Assembly: GCA_029948255.1 (NCBI GenBank)
Contig: JALIZF010001802.1
Span: forward strand, 752,862 to 816,861
Reading direction: 5' to 3'
From: Telmatactis stephensoni
Lineage: Eukaryota; Cnidaria; Anthozoa; Actiniaria; Isophelliidae
DNA length: 64,000 nt
In this document: one piece after another, positions 11,401-22,800 of the stretch
Layout of the letters: the number at the start of each line of letters is the position of its first letter
Position numbering within the stretch: position 1 is the first letter of the stretch
Program-made: the position numbers and the translations under genes
Notes under the pieces: generated by a model
What the model was told of the DNA's origin: nothing
Databases searched by the model: none
Seen by the model: the letters and a program-made list of their open reading frames with translations, nothing else

Positions 11401-14400
11401 GCGTTCAAAAAGCCAATGTACGTGTAGGTTCTAAATCGAGTCCATGGGTCAGGGTGAAAGTGTGTAGGATTATCAGACTCCACAAATGTCTTAGGTATAC
11501 CATTACCAATAACCACAATTCTTAAATACAGCAGTATTACACAGCTGAGCATGAGCAGTAGCATTCTCTCGACTAGCCTTCGTACCCATTTTGGCCACAC
11601 CTTAAAACTAGAAAATAAACAAATGTAAGCATAAGAGTTATTCACAAACAAAGTAACTACATGCAATTGTAATATGTGATGTTTTCATGCTGTCAGTGTT
11701 GTGCGATGTTGTCCTTTTTTAACCACTCGTTCCAGGAGCTTTCAGGATACTTCCAATCAGTTCAGCGCGCGCTTGTAGAGCTTTGACCATAATGAGAGCC
11801 TGCCTGTGTTTCTAAAGGATTCAGTGTACGGTTGTGTCAGGTGGTCGCAAAGGAATTCTAAAAATAGCATGTCACGTCACGTGACGCGCGTCAAACTGTG
11901 CGTACGTGAGAGGCTCCCCTTTCCTTTCATGTGCAAAAGAGAAAGAATGTATGCAGTTGGAAGTGCAACAAATCCACGAGTCAGTCTGCGCAAATTTACT
12001 GCAATTTTCAAAATCATGTGAACTCAGACAGCCAAACAGTCTGCTGCAATTTATTCATTGATTTCACTTCCGTCAATCAAAATCAAAATGACGAAGAAAT
12101 GAAAAAGAAAATTATTACCTGAGCTATAATATATTATCTAAAAGAATATTGGATCATGACCATTTGAAGGGTTGTAGAGTATTTAGAGGTTCGAGGTCAA
12201 TGTTTGTTTTTGTGATACTGATTGAAGAAAGTCAAATCGACCACTCGACTGTTTAGATGTGTGAGTTCGCATGGATTTTCCAGTGCTTGCACTCAGTAGA
12301 GTGCCTTTAGTAAAAGCGTGAAATATTAGTAATACTATTTTGTACTATTTTATGCTAATTCTATTGTTTTCTATTGTTCAACTAGGACTATTTTGTACAA
12401 TTTAGTAATTAGTGTTTCACGCATTTACTAAAAGCACTCTAACAAGTTTGTACACATATATTTTATGACGCTTTAGCTTGCGTATGAGACGTACTCATAT
12501 ATGCCACAAATAGAAAAATAGGTACTCTATGATTGGCTACTCACTACTGTATTACTTTAACGATGTTTTGAAACTTAGAAATAAAGCAAATTGTTTGAAA
12601 TCCGGCAGCATTTTGATGTCTCGAAAGTTTACTATTGAAAAGGTGATTATAATTACGGCGTAAATATCCGCGGAAAAATTGAATAAACCTACAGGACCTT
12701 TCTGTATTTAGTTTACTTAAATTTATCTATCATTGTCATTGAAAAACCCCTATGGGGAGTTGTCAATAAAGTATTGTATTGTATTTTATTATATACATAT
12801 CGAGATATACTCACAGCAAAGCCATTCAATAAGATTTCGTTTGTTTACCAATCTCGCCAATCAGAATGCACGTATCGATTTCTTCACGTGTGAGAAAAAC
12901 GATACGTCCAATCAGAAGCCGCGTATCGCTTTTTTTCACGTGTGAGAAAAACGATACGTCCAATCAGAAGTCGCGTATCGCTTTTTTCACGTGTGAGAAA
13001 AACGATACGTCCAATCAGAAGCGACTTCATTCCTGATGAAAATTTTTCTTCAAACTGGCTCCTCTCAGCACTTTTTGTCGAAGGATTTGGCAGTTCAATT
13101 TTTAATCTTTATACAGTAAAAATTCAAGTAGATTAGCTTATTTACCACAAACGTCATCGATGTCATGAAGAAGAAGAGCTCTATGGGAAAAAGATTTTCA
13201 AAACCACGCTGTGCTGCAAAAAGCGAAGGAGGATTATATTCACGGCCGGCAGATTCGGAGTCACTGAATGAAAATTTAGTCGAACTGAGCCCTTTTATAC
13301 AAAAGCTCGGAGAAAAACACTGATAAATCAAGTTCAAGGTAAAGTTTTGAAGGACATTTGAAACGCAAAGCATGTTTAACGAGCGTGAATTTGACCGTAA
13401 GTTTGTCTTTGAATACTTTGAATGAACTCAAATTCTTCGCATTGTCTTTGCTCGTTTTGTAAACAAACGTCTGTCAACGAGAAAAAAAGTCCAAGTTACA
13501 CAGAAAAGAATCATAATTTTGCACTGTAATTCACTTTAGATACAAATAAATATTATTTTTGTTTTGTTTTGACGTCTGTTTGTAATTTAAATTTTGTTTT
13601 GTAGCTAGGGTTTTTGTGTTTTTTGAAATCAAAATCTTGACCATGGAAAAGCAAACCATTTTCACAGCAAAATGACTAAAATTTATAAAAATCTCGGTAT
13701 GTATAAAATAAACAGAAAACACCATGGAAAGTGCTTTGTACAGTTTTTATTCACTCGTTGTTTCGTATCATAAAACTCACTCGCTCGAAGACTCGCTCGT
13801 TCGTTTTATGATACTTCACAACTCGTGAATAAAAACCGTACGCGCGCACTTTCCATGAAGTAATCTCTATGTATTGTAATTGCATTGCGTTTTTTTCAGT
13901 TTGCGCTAACTTAAAATTTATACTAATTACTAATATAATAATATAAATAAATAAAACAACACTTAATACATTCACTTGCAAACTTTGTCGCGTCGTCGTC
14001 CAACAGTGACCATGAGGTAGCGATCGTTTGCCTCTCGTTTGGTGCCGGTAACGAATCGGTGTTACGAAGTGAAACCGATAATTCTTTCTTTCAGTTTTCA
14101 TTGGTTCCGAAGTTTATAATTGATAAGAGTAATATACTGATTGCTGATTGGTTCCGAAGTTTATAAACATGGAATACTTTTGGGTTTCCTGTGGAGTTAC
14201 GCACGGACTTACACTACACGATGACATAGTGGCTCTCGCCTAGGCGAGTAGCCACAAAAATAGAAGTGAGCGTATTGTCTCTATTGAGTTTAGTAAGATC
14301 ACAAATGAAATCGTGTTGTTGAAATCATAAACTTACCTTTTAAACACTACGATAGAATTTCGCAAAACGAGTAAAATATCTTTCAAGTCAATGCTCGAAA

Positions 14401-16636
14401 TGTAAAGTAGATCGTAAACCATACACAAAGCTAACACTGTTAAACCTTGTTCTTTGGAAAGTAGTGATAAAATACAAAAGACCACACTAGCAAACAACCA
14501 AGTCCGTGAATGGCTTATAGGCCTTGTTAAGGTCCCACATGGAGGAGATCGATGAGCTTTTGATAAAGTTTTCAACGAAACACACTTTGAGTAGGAAAGA
14601 AATGAGAGTAAAAAGAAAAGAGCACAAAGCAAGTCTGCTCGTCCCACGACGTTCGATACAGCTTCAGTGTGGATTGGATGAGCCGCGAACAATAAACTAG
14701 CCAATAGATTTCTAGAATGGCACGACGTCATGCCATGGAATATTACGTCACATGATATTAAAAAAAGTGACGAAACAAGTCCATGAAGGAAAATATTTAT
14801 AAGGTGATAACCAGTAGGGTCCAGTCCTCCAATGGCATAGTTCCATCGAAAGGTCAAGATAGTGAGAGGCCGATAAGACTTGTGGGATGTATTGCTGTCC
14901 ATTGGTTCTCCCCAGAAATCATTGTAGAATATCGACCAAAGCGGTGTGGCTGGCCTGGAAGAAGAATAAAGATATCAGTCTCTTCACTTACTAACGCTGG
15001 CTCGTACTCTCTCTATCCCTCATTCCATAGGACTTTTAGATATTGCCTTTGTTTCTTTGTTTCTTTCATTGTTTCATTGTTTCTTTGTTTCTTTGTTTCT
15101 TTGTTTCTTTTTTCGTTTTGTTTTCTTTTTCACTCTAACTCATTCTCTATCATTCCTTCCGCCCATGGGACTTCTGCATAGAGATTTTCTTTGTTTTACT
15201 TTTTTATTTTGTTTTCTCTTTTCTTTTTCTTTTTCTTTTTTGGCTGTAAACAATCGACTTACACGCAAACATCATTAAGAATTCTCTCTTATTTTTCTAA
15301 GGAAAATGCGATGTTCGGTGTTTTACTCAGATGTTTGTTTGCAGACGCAGACTACAACTGCTTTGCCGCAATAAGTTTTGATTTCGTTTAGCAATATATA
15401 CAGCTAGTGTGAGTGAAAACCCAAATTACTTAGCTTTAAGTTATTTAGATCTATCCAATGACTAGTCTCATGGCAGAATGTTTTCATATGATTTCCGGAG
15501 TGTTCAGATAGGATCTTGCTTGAAAGCTTAATTGTCAATCTGTCGAACGCTGACATCGAATGTTTAGCTACTGAATTCTTTAAAGACGATTAGCCTGTCA
15601 GACTGGAAAAAACTGAATTCAGTACCCCGGTTTTGTCAATAAAATAACTAAGTTCTCGGTATCAAACAAAACCAAACATTGGGCAAGGTATATAAAGCAC
15701 ATCTTATAATATCTTATACTGAAACAACAACAGCTTTTAGAAAATTGGCGCTTTTTCGCGGAAAAAGAGCTAGAAAACTGTTCCCCATAGAGAAGTTATT
15801 AGCTGTATTTAGAAGTCATAGCCAAAACGCTTTATTATAATACTTTGTTTTGACTATTTTATTGAATGGCTTAAAGGTATTGTTAAACTCAATTCGAACC
15901 AAAACATTTCAACCAAAAGTTAGGGGATATGTTACCAGGCAATCATAAGCGAAACACTTCATGAGATTCTACTTTCAGCCTGGCATCTCCTTTTTCTATA
16001 GTTCTTAGAGAGAAATTAAGTGTCGAATTATTAACGTAGGTTTGTACATCTGGCTTGGGTTAGGTTTGCAGTGCAGATTTTAAATAATTCAGGAGGTGAT
16101 CATGAATGAATTCATTTCAAGGTTTTTGTACACTTCATTTAATATGCAAAAATTTTCAGGCGTTTTACACTAAGATTTATTTTACTTGTAGTTTGGACAG
16201 ATATCACATTAAAAAATATCACAATTTTCGGTTTTTCAAATAGCGATTGTGAGTGCTTCGTGTACGACAGAAAATTCAATTACCGTAGAACAGATCAAAA
16301 CCTGTTTTTGAATTGCTAATAAAGGTTAAGATGCTGTCAGAATGGCCTGGCTGTTTGAAGACGCGCAACTGAACTTAAATCCTGTCTAGGTTTTCCCAGT
16401 AACATAAACTAACACTTCACATATATACTACACCTATATTCTTACCGAACATCCAGATTAGTCTCTATGGCTTCGTGGTCATCGAACACGAATTCCCCTG
16501 TCAAGGTATTGGCATAACAAAGCATAGAAGCCAAGCATACAATCAAGTGATTCCTGTAGCAAGCTAGAAAAGAAGGGCTGGAGATTTGAATACACTGAAC
16601 TTCGTTGACTCGCTGATTTTGTTTTCCGCGCGCCAT
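2484..16636 (-). CDS. TMTC4-like: TMTC-family ER O-mannosyltransferase with TPR repeats
   Basis: Eleven exons read on the minus strand: 16636-16446, 14954-14337, 11607-11264, 10098-9956, 9111-8887, 8754-8530, 8302-8203, 7264-7050, 5446-5309, 4372-4286, 2732-2484. All junctions are GT-AG and phases agree, giving about 844 aa. Exon 1 carries a hydrophobic anchor and the FVFDDHEAI acidic motif of the first luminal loop. Exon 2 has [22 protein letters not shown] and [16 protein letters not shown]; exon 3 has NAWLLFCP and DWSM; exon 5 has [19 protein letters not shown]. These are hallmarks of TMTC1-4, multi-span ER proteins that O-mannosylate cadherins. Exons 6-11 (from about residue 508) encode TPRs such as [18 protein letters not shown]. 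The membrane part looks closest to TMTC4, with some TMTC2-like and TMTC1-like stretches, and the TPR part is divergent, so the paralogue is uncertain. Exon 4 (hydrophilic loop) has a weak acceptor and is the least certain exon. No clear AATAAA was seen close to the stop. Confidence 0.9.
3699..3952. mobile_element. 254-bp MITE, first copy, TMTC intron 10
   Basis: Arms of about 90 bp: ACACCTATTTC, then GTTGTCACCGCTAAGAGCGA and GGTCATTCCAAGACCGCAAA, mirrored on the right. Flanks consistent with a TA duplication. Second copy at 63245-63496. Confidence 0.92.
4539..4562. repeat. 24-bp perfect palindrome
   Basis: GATATCTTCACATGTGAAGA plus TATC, symmetric about ACATGT. Its TTCACRTGTGA core resembles the units at 12858-13023. 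Confidence 0.9.
4628..4718. repeat. Perfect 43-bp hairpin, 5-nt loop, TMTC intron 9
   Basis: Arms 4628-4670 and 4676-4718 are exact complements (starting GCATTTTTATTCAGTGTTTA), loop CCGAA. A transcript would form a 43-bp uninterrupted duplex. Confidence 0.96.
4937..5005. repeat. GTCCGTCCGTACATACATAC-type minisatellite
   Basis: About three imperfect 20-bp units in TMTC intron 9. Confidence 0.8.
5664..6214. mobile_element. 551-bp MITE, TMTC intron 8
   Basis: Ends AGGGCCTGTTTACATGGAGA and TCTCCATGTAAACAGGCCCT; repeated GGGTCACCCT/GGGTGACCCT palindromes lie inside both ends (5700-5850 and 6183-6195). Confidence 0.87.
6222..6359. mobile_element. 138-bp MITE, TMTC intron 8
   Basis: Ends AGGGCCCGTTGGCATGA and TCATGTGAACGCAGAGCCCT, inner TAGTAGGGATAACAC and GAGTTATCCCTACTACA. 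Seven bases separate it from the preceding MITE. Related to 57245-58083. Confidence 0.82.
6394..6690 (+). mobile_element. Hairpin MITE, intact copy, TMTC intron 8
   Basis: Hairpin 6394-6580 (CTGTGATATAAACACGATGG and CCATCGTGTTTATATCACAG) followed by a shoulder with CCAATCAGCGCGCGCG near 6652. Split copy at 63098-63638. Confidence 0.87.
7433..7953 (-). repeat. 29-bp tandem array, 18 copies, in TMTC intron 7
   Basis: Eighteen head-to-tail copies of a 29-bp unit beginning CAATAAAAAACGTAGGACTG fill 521 bp of the intron between exons 7 and 8. Copies differ at a few positions (GGACTGGCTG or GGGCTGGCTG; GACGGA or GACAGG). On the minus (sense) strand all three frames are open, because 29 is not a multiple of 3 and each frame cycles through the same 29-residue repeat. 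There is no sign that it is translated. Confidence 0.95.
9139..9496. mobile_element. 358-bp inverted-repeat element, TMTC intron 4
   Basis: TATGGCATGCCGTTTG and CAAACGGCATGCCATA ends, then TCTGTCACAGAATGTAAAAC and its complement. AACAAT flanks it on both sides (9133-9138 and 9497-9502), a likely target duplication. The interior has degenerate ATAAAACTTGTTTCCGAAAA repeats (9240-9390). Confidence 0.85.
10416..11050. mobile_element. 635-bp TIR element, TMTC intron 3
   Basis: Arms of about 65 bp: CCCAGAGCCTGCGTTCCTCT and AGAGGAACGCAGGCTCTGGG; GACCGAGAAACGAG and CTCGTTTCTCGGTC inside. About 505 bp between arms without a recognisable ORF. Confidence 0.86.
12298..12440. mobile_element. 143-bp MITE, TMTC intron 2
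   Basis: AGAGTGCCTTTAGTAAAAGC and GCATTTACTAAAAGCACTCT ends with short TAATACTATTTTGTACTATT-type repeats between. Confidence 0.82.
12858..13023. repeat. Three palindromic 51-bp units with CACGTG centres
   Basis: Each unit reads CGTATCG-TTTTTTCACGTGTGA, then GAAAAACGATACG and CCAATCAGAAG. GATACG recurs at 12901, 12953 and 13004 (52- and 51-bp steps). Each unit is itself a palindrome around CACGTG. Confidence 0.88.
13723..13857. repeat. 135-bp inverted repeat, TMTC intron 2
   Basis: CATGGAAAGTGC and GCACTTTCCATG ends; TTTTTATTCACTCG/CGTGAATAAAAA and TCGTATCATAAAAC/GTTTTATGATAC inside. Confidence 0.83.
15038..15250 (+). repeat. TTTC/TTTG pyrimidine-rich tract, TMTC intron 1
   Basis: Long T/C-rich stretch (TTTGTTTC units at 15050-15110 and TTTTC at 15190-15240). 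Open frames across it are low-complexity artefacts. Confidence 0.8.
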
Positions 16637-18847
16637 TGCAAGGACTGGAGGTGCTAGCCTACAACCTGAGGTGTCAACGACCCGGCCGTCAGTCAGTTAA
16701 GGAAGTAGCATACATTGTCATGGCAACTTGTCCAATTATAATACACAAGTCCCTTTAATCTAGCAGCAATTCAATAACATATTTTTAACCAATGATAAAC
16801 TTTGGAAATAATTGATATCTGATACTTTAACAAAGGATTAAATAACGAAATCAAATATATGGGTATGATAAGAATGCTGTTTAGAGAAACAATAACCCTC
16901 CATTTCTCGATTGTAAACTATTCGGTTATACCAGTTAAATTAATAAAGATATAAAAACACTTCAATGTGAAAGGTGTTAAACTACTTACACTTGAAATCA
17001 TTATTAGTTTTACACTGCTCACAACAATGAACGATATTGAGTCAGTCACGCTATTGTAAAGGGTCACTGAACGACCAAGCATTGATTCATATTTAATCAC
17101 CCTGAATAGATGTGGTAAAGAAGATTTGTTCGTTGAAGAATAGTGCAAGCCCTTATCACCCTCCCTTTATGCTTTGAGTGTCCTTATTGGCAGCAAAAGA
17201 CATTAATCTTGCCCCCTCCTTCGACCCTGCTTGGGCGTGTTATTTTATTATCGTCCTCTACTGAAGCTTACCCGGGAGGCTAACAAAGAGCAGGCTAAGT
17301 CACGAACAACAACACTGTATTCTACACGCTAAATTACCTTGAGTAGGTACGATATGGCAGCTAAACATTGAGCTCTTTCAAGACTTGGTATATATAGAAG
17401 TGCTTACAATGTAATAAGATCAGTGATAAGCGATACCCCTTTCATATTTTATCGAAGGCCGGGGGAAGAGCTTCAATAGAGTCTTCTGGAGGGGAAGGGA
17501 TGGATAGTCGTCACGCGAAAGCATGACCCTTGCGCTTTTAGCAATTTTTTCATTGCTTTACAATCGCTGGAAGCCACTTGAACTTGAACCTGTTTGGGAC
17601 AGGTTTGATCCACACCCTCCCAAGAGGGTTCCATGTCCCTTTGGAACAACAAATCGTCAATACGACACCAAGAAGCGGAAACCTTAGTTATTATAACAAG
17701 CCTTTTATTTTCCGGCATAACATTTGTGCAATTACAATTATATCTATACATTTTATTTCAATACAAGCCATTCAATAGTGTAGAAACCCTATAGCAAAGA
17801 GCAATGGTGATAAAGGGAATGGGAGCAGAGGTACTCCATGCAAGGTAGCTTGATTGAGTGTTGCACTAGTACTTCATTTATCACAGGGGTAGTCTTAGTA
17901 TTAATGGATAATATTTATGACAAATGAAGCACCTGCTGGTATTCAGAACATCTGGCTACCAGCTAAAAGGGATAGTATATAGGAAGTGGGGTACCTTTTC
18001 CTCACAAAAATGGTAAAAAGACTCAGAAATGGTAAAAAAGGGTTTTCCAGTGGAATCTCCACCTTTTCGAACCTCCATTGATGTATTGCCCTAGAATGAC
18101 ACAATGAATGCTGTTTCCGGACATTCCTCCACGTGTCGAGTAGCCATTCATGATTCAGTCAACATGTAACAGTAATTAGAGCTGATGATCAAAAAGATAT
18201 TAAAACCTTAGCAGTGGTCCATCTATTGTCTGAAACAATAGAAAAGCTTTGGCTAAGGCTTAAACATCTTTCAAATAATAAATCCCCTTTGTCATTCTGC
18301 GGCTGTTCACCACCTACATACACAAATAGACTATTTTTACACTAATGGTCTGGGACCATTATAATTTTATTGCTCTAGTTTTTGACCCACAAAGGAACTA
18401 AAATTATGCAAAAAATTATTTTCTCTTGTTTTCAAGACCTCCAGAACCCTTTAATTGAAAGGCAAAGAGGGAAAAATTTTCACCATTCTGAAGTATTGAA
18501 TCATAGAGCTGTTTAGCGATGACACTATTATACATTTACCAAAACAAAATGGATGAAAAACTATAAGAAACAGAAGAAAAAATGAGCCAAATAAACAACA
18601 ATTTGATAGAGTAGACGCTAATAATATCTTACTAAGGGGAAAGCATTCCCAAACAGTCCCAAAATTTAAGGCAATGAATGGCAATACATGTAGCTTTGTT
18701 CTCTGATAACTAGAAAAGTCCTGGGGGATACAAAGCCTTTGTTGTCTATGAAATGTTTGAAGACAAGACATTTTTCAATAGTAAGTCTTGTAGTGTACTT
18801 TTAAGCAAAGTCTCCTCTCCATCAGACTGATGTCTGAGTAACCCCTT
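16637..18847. other. Spacer upstream of the TMTC gene; promoter expected near 16640-16900
   Basis: The TMTC start codon is at 16636, so its promoter and 5' UTR should lie here; no TATA box or clear motif was recognised. The stretch is AT-rich, with short ORFs of no recognisable composition, and I see no gene. Confidence 0.5.
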
Positions 18848-18870
18848 CCCCCCCCCCCCCCCCCCCCCCC
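18848..18870 (+). repeat. Poly-C tract, 23 nt
   Basis: Longest homopolymer in the window, between the TMTC and DCAF8 genes. Confidence 0.96.
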
Positions 18871-19490
18871 TTTTTGGGGCAAGGTATTGTAGTCCAAAAA
18901 GAATAAAGAGGAATAACACAGAAATACAATGATAAAAGACTATTATAATACATGTTTTTGCTTAGATCAATAGCAACTTTTATCTTTAGAATATTGCACT
19001 ATAGAAATGCCAAGCTTATTCACAAGGAATTTAAGCCCAATATTTGAGATGGCCAGATGTCTCTGAGTTAAGTTGCAGTGGTTCATTATACAAACTCCAT
19101 ACCAAATACAGATTAAGTGGAAAATTTACATTAAGACAATTTCTTCTCAAATTCCAAATTGTCCCAATACTGTGGTTCTTGGTATTCTGTGAACTCTGAC
19201 ATTTCAAATGCCAACCACCAATAAATTGTCATTTTTCTTCTTGCAGAACAGTTTTTGGAACTCTACCCACAAAATGCTTGTTGGCATCTGGTTGGGTTTT
19301 TGTGTGTTTGGGGTATGTTTTTTGTTTGGCAATGTTTGGAGTTTTGATTGACTCTGAGTTTGCAGAGTACCAAAAACCACTGTAATTTTGATCATTTTAA
19401 AGGACAATTTGAACTTTAAGTAGCACTGACCCTTTCAACATGTGCTATTCTTCTAAACCCTTTGAGCAGCAGAAGAATATCCATTGGGAA

Positions 19491-19694
19491 AAAGGCAATG
19501 TTACACGATACAAGTTTGTCTGCAATGACATTGTAAAACAACTTGCAAAAACTATTGCAGTGCAACATACTCTGCATTGTGCAAAATCATTGTGAGAAAA
19601 TGATTGCAGCTATGCTGTAACACCCCCGCAATGCTTCTAGCTGTTTTACAATGACAAGTTGAAGAAAAAAATTGAACCACGTAACAATGCCTTT
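19491..19694. mobile_element. 204-bp MITE with AAAGGCAATGTTACACG ends
   Basis: Left AAAGGCAATGTTACACG, right ACGTAACAATGCCTTT. Same end type as 27272-27718; single ends resembling it occur near 5143-5162 and 68-90. Confidence 0.72.
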
Positions 19695-19818
19695 AAAATC
19701 TAGATTCAAATTAATTTTAATTACCTTTCACAACTGTTAAACAGTAACAAGAAAATAAACAATATTTGTAGTCTTTATATACAAAAGGAATCTATTTTTT
19801 TTTTACATACAAACTACT

Positions 19819-22800
19819 TTAAGATGATGTACATTGTACTCGACCTGGTGAATCATCATCATCGTCATCATCATCATCATCTAAGTCCTCACTGAGATCA
19901 ATACTATCACTATCATCTTCACCAGCTGCTCTTCTTTCCTTTAAAAGAAAAAGTATGTGTCAAATATCTTTTCAGCCATCCACAGTGGTTTTTCATCTGC
20001 TGGTACTCACACTCACTACCTCTACATTTAATATTTTACATACAGCACTCAACTTACATGTTGATGTTTTGAAAAACAAGAGTTTGACTAATGTGCGGGT
20101 TGCGGGCCAAAATTTGTGGGTTGTGAGAAAAATGTTACTGAAATGAACCAGTGACCAAAATAAAGTCAACGTGCCAACTTACTGGTGTTATTTTGTAAAG
20201 CTGTCACTGCAAATTAGCAATGTGCAACATATGAAGGGGGTGTTTAGGGCTACATGAACTAAAATATTTAAACCCAAAATAAAACAGACAACAGATTGCT
20301 CGTGTACATGAAATATTCTGCACAGATCTAGATTGCTTTTTTGATAAGATGACACTCGATATGTGGTGATCCTGTTGTGATCTTGTTGTGATCCCCTAAT
20401 TTATCCAATTAACAACGTTGTGGGATACTTAGAAGAGAAAGAGAGATTGAAAGAGGGGGATGAGGTTATTAAGAGAGTTTGATTAATGTGCGGACAGAAT
20501 GTCAGAAATACCATTATAGCAGCATATTCATGTTAATTAAAAACTCACTTAGCCGAAGGCGAAACTGTTGTGTTCATGAACGGCACCAGCTCCTCATCTC
20601 CTGATTTATATTGAATCCATGATGCCCAGAACAACTGGCACACTCACGACACTCACTGTACCACACAACCGTGCGCGATCTGGGGTGTGACACAAATGAA
20701 ATATATATCCCGGTCTGTTTTTTTTTTGTGACTGGTTTGACCAAAACACATTTTTGTGTATGATGATAGATTGGTTTACAGACACTGCTGACTCAAAATT
20801 CGGATTGTAACTAGCCTGCATTGCTGGCGGTCTGTGGTTTTTGGGCGGAGGAAGAAATGAAAGACCGCCTGCCCAAATACGTTGGGTTTTCGAGTAGCCG
20901 CCTACTGACCTTTTGACACAAGAGCATGATTTGACACACATTACTCGAGCGTAGCATTCAAAACAAACATTTCTTTGGAAATACAGTAAGTCCAAAATGT
21001 GTTAATAAAACCTCGAAAGAAATGAGATCTATAGGCTGTAAATGAATTTTGTAGATTTCAGTTGTGGAACTCGGAACTTTGAGGAGAGGACCTTGGAACA
21101 GAATTTATTATTGATATTATTGTAAAACAGCCGAGAGCTGGTCAGAAATACGACTTATGATCAATATATACCAGTGCTGACTTTCAAAATAGGACGGAGT
21201 ACATATTTGTGTATTCAAGTAAATTATTTTATGTTTTGACTGTGATTATCAGTTATAGATTTTGATAAGTTGATAACGGATTTGATGGTGTCTCATTCTG
21301 ATTGACGGAGATTTAGCCAATCAGTAATTCCCATTCACCAGTGGACAGACAACTCGAAAACCCAACGTATTTGGGCAGGCGGTCTTTCATTTCTTCCTCC
21401 GCCAAAAAACAGCAGACTGCCAGCAACGCAGGCTATAGATTATAACTTATCTTTTTGACAAGCAAATCAGCTATGACTTTAAAACTACTGGGGAAGCTTG
21501 TTTTATTCAAAATGACTACATTTTTCTCAAGCCCGCAAATTTTTAGCCTGCAACCTGCAAATTTTGGCCCGCAGCCCGCAGCCCACAAAATAGCCGGACC
21601 TGAAAAACAAGACAGGGAAAACCCCTCCTACTGTTAACAATCAGTAGCCTGAGTTGGGAATCAAATCCAGACCACACTAGAGGCCAATTCTGGCAAGGAC
21701 TCTCACTGCTCGGTCAACTATACAACCTACCCATTTAAGCTCAATAATGCAATAAAACAAGAAAAAATTGCAGATAAAATGGGCTATTGACCTACCCTCA
21801 ATCTCTGATGTACATGATTCATCATTAGATAAATTAGATGTTCACTAATTGGGTCATGAGGCCGTGATCGGTCATCTTCACGTTCACTATTATTAGCATC
21901 TGTAATTTCTTTAAGTTTACTTAAATCATTAGGTTCTTGTGCAAGTGGTACCCATATCTTGACATCATGGTCAAGTCCACTGGTTGCTAGGATAGAAGCA
22001 CTGGGGTGAGGCTCTAGACAGTTGACCTCAAGACAAAAATACACGAACAGTTAGGCCATCACTAGGGGTGGTCTTGACATGGTGAACAATCCCCCCCCCC
22101 TCCCCCTCCTTTGTTCTCTTCTTTAGGCTATTTCATGGTTTATGTTTTTTACTCAAAAAGCAAGAGAACCACTCTGCCACACCATATGTATTTGTTTTTC
22201 TTGTGATCACCCAGCATGTTGACATCATATTATAGTCTGTGACACACATGCACGTTTTATATAGTACTGAATATCAACAAAATTAATGAAATGAAACCGC
22301 TTTGCAAGGCCCTTTTGATGAGTAAGTAGTAGTGCTAATAATAACTCATGTGTTTGATATTATTTGGTAGATTCAGGACCAACAGTATTCACTGATGAGA
22401 CTATACAGTATTCACTGATGACACTTAAATGTCTAGCACAGTGATCTCACAACAATGTAACAGTAAGTAATGTTAACAAGATATCTTACCACTCCTGTTT
22501 TGTCTCCTTTCATGTAATTGACAACTTTTTCTGTTTCTTTGTCCCATAGAAAGACATGTCCACAATCACTGCCACTCACTACAAACTCACTTCTTGGTCC
22601 AAAAAAAATGACTCCCTTAACTAAAACAGGAATAAATTCACATCAGGGGTGGATTAGCTTTATCCAGTGGATATCACTGAAAAGTATTGACAAGAAAAGC
22701 ACCCAAGTTTAAGGGGGTCTACACACCCTGTACCCCTCCCCTACATCCACCCCTGTATATACTAGTAAAAGCATTGAGTACAGAGAGAGAAAACCACTGG

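Noticed and set aside
15038..15280. Phe/Leu/Ser-rich ORFs as a membrane protein
   Set aside because: Low-complexity TTTC/TTTG tract inside TMTC intron 1.
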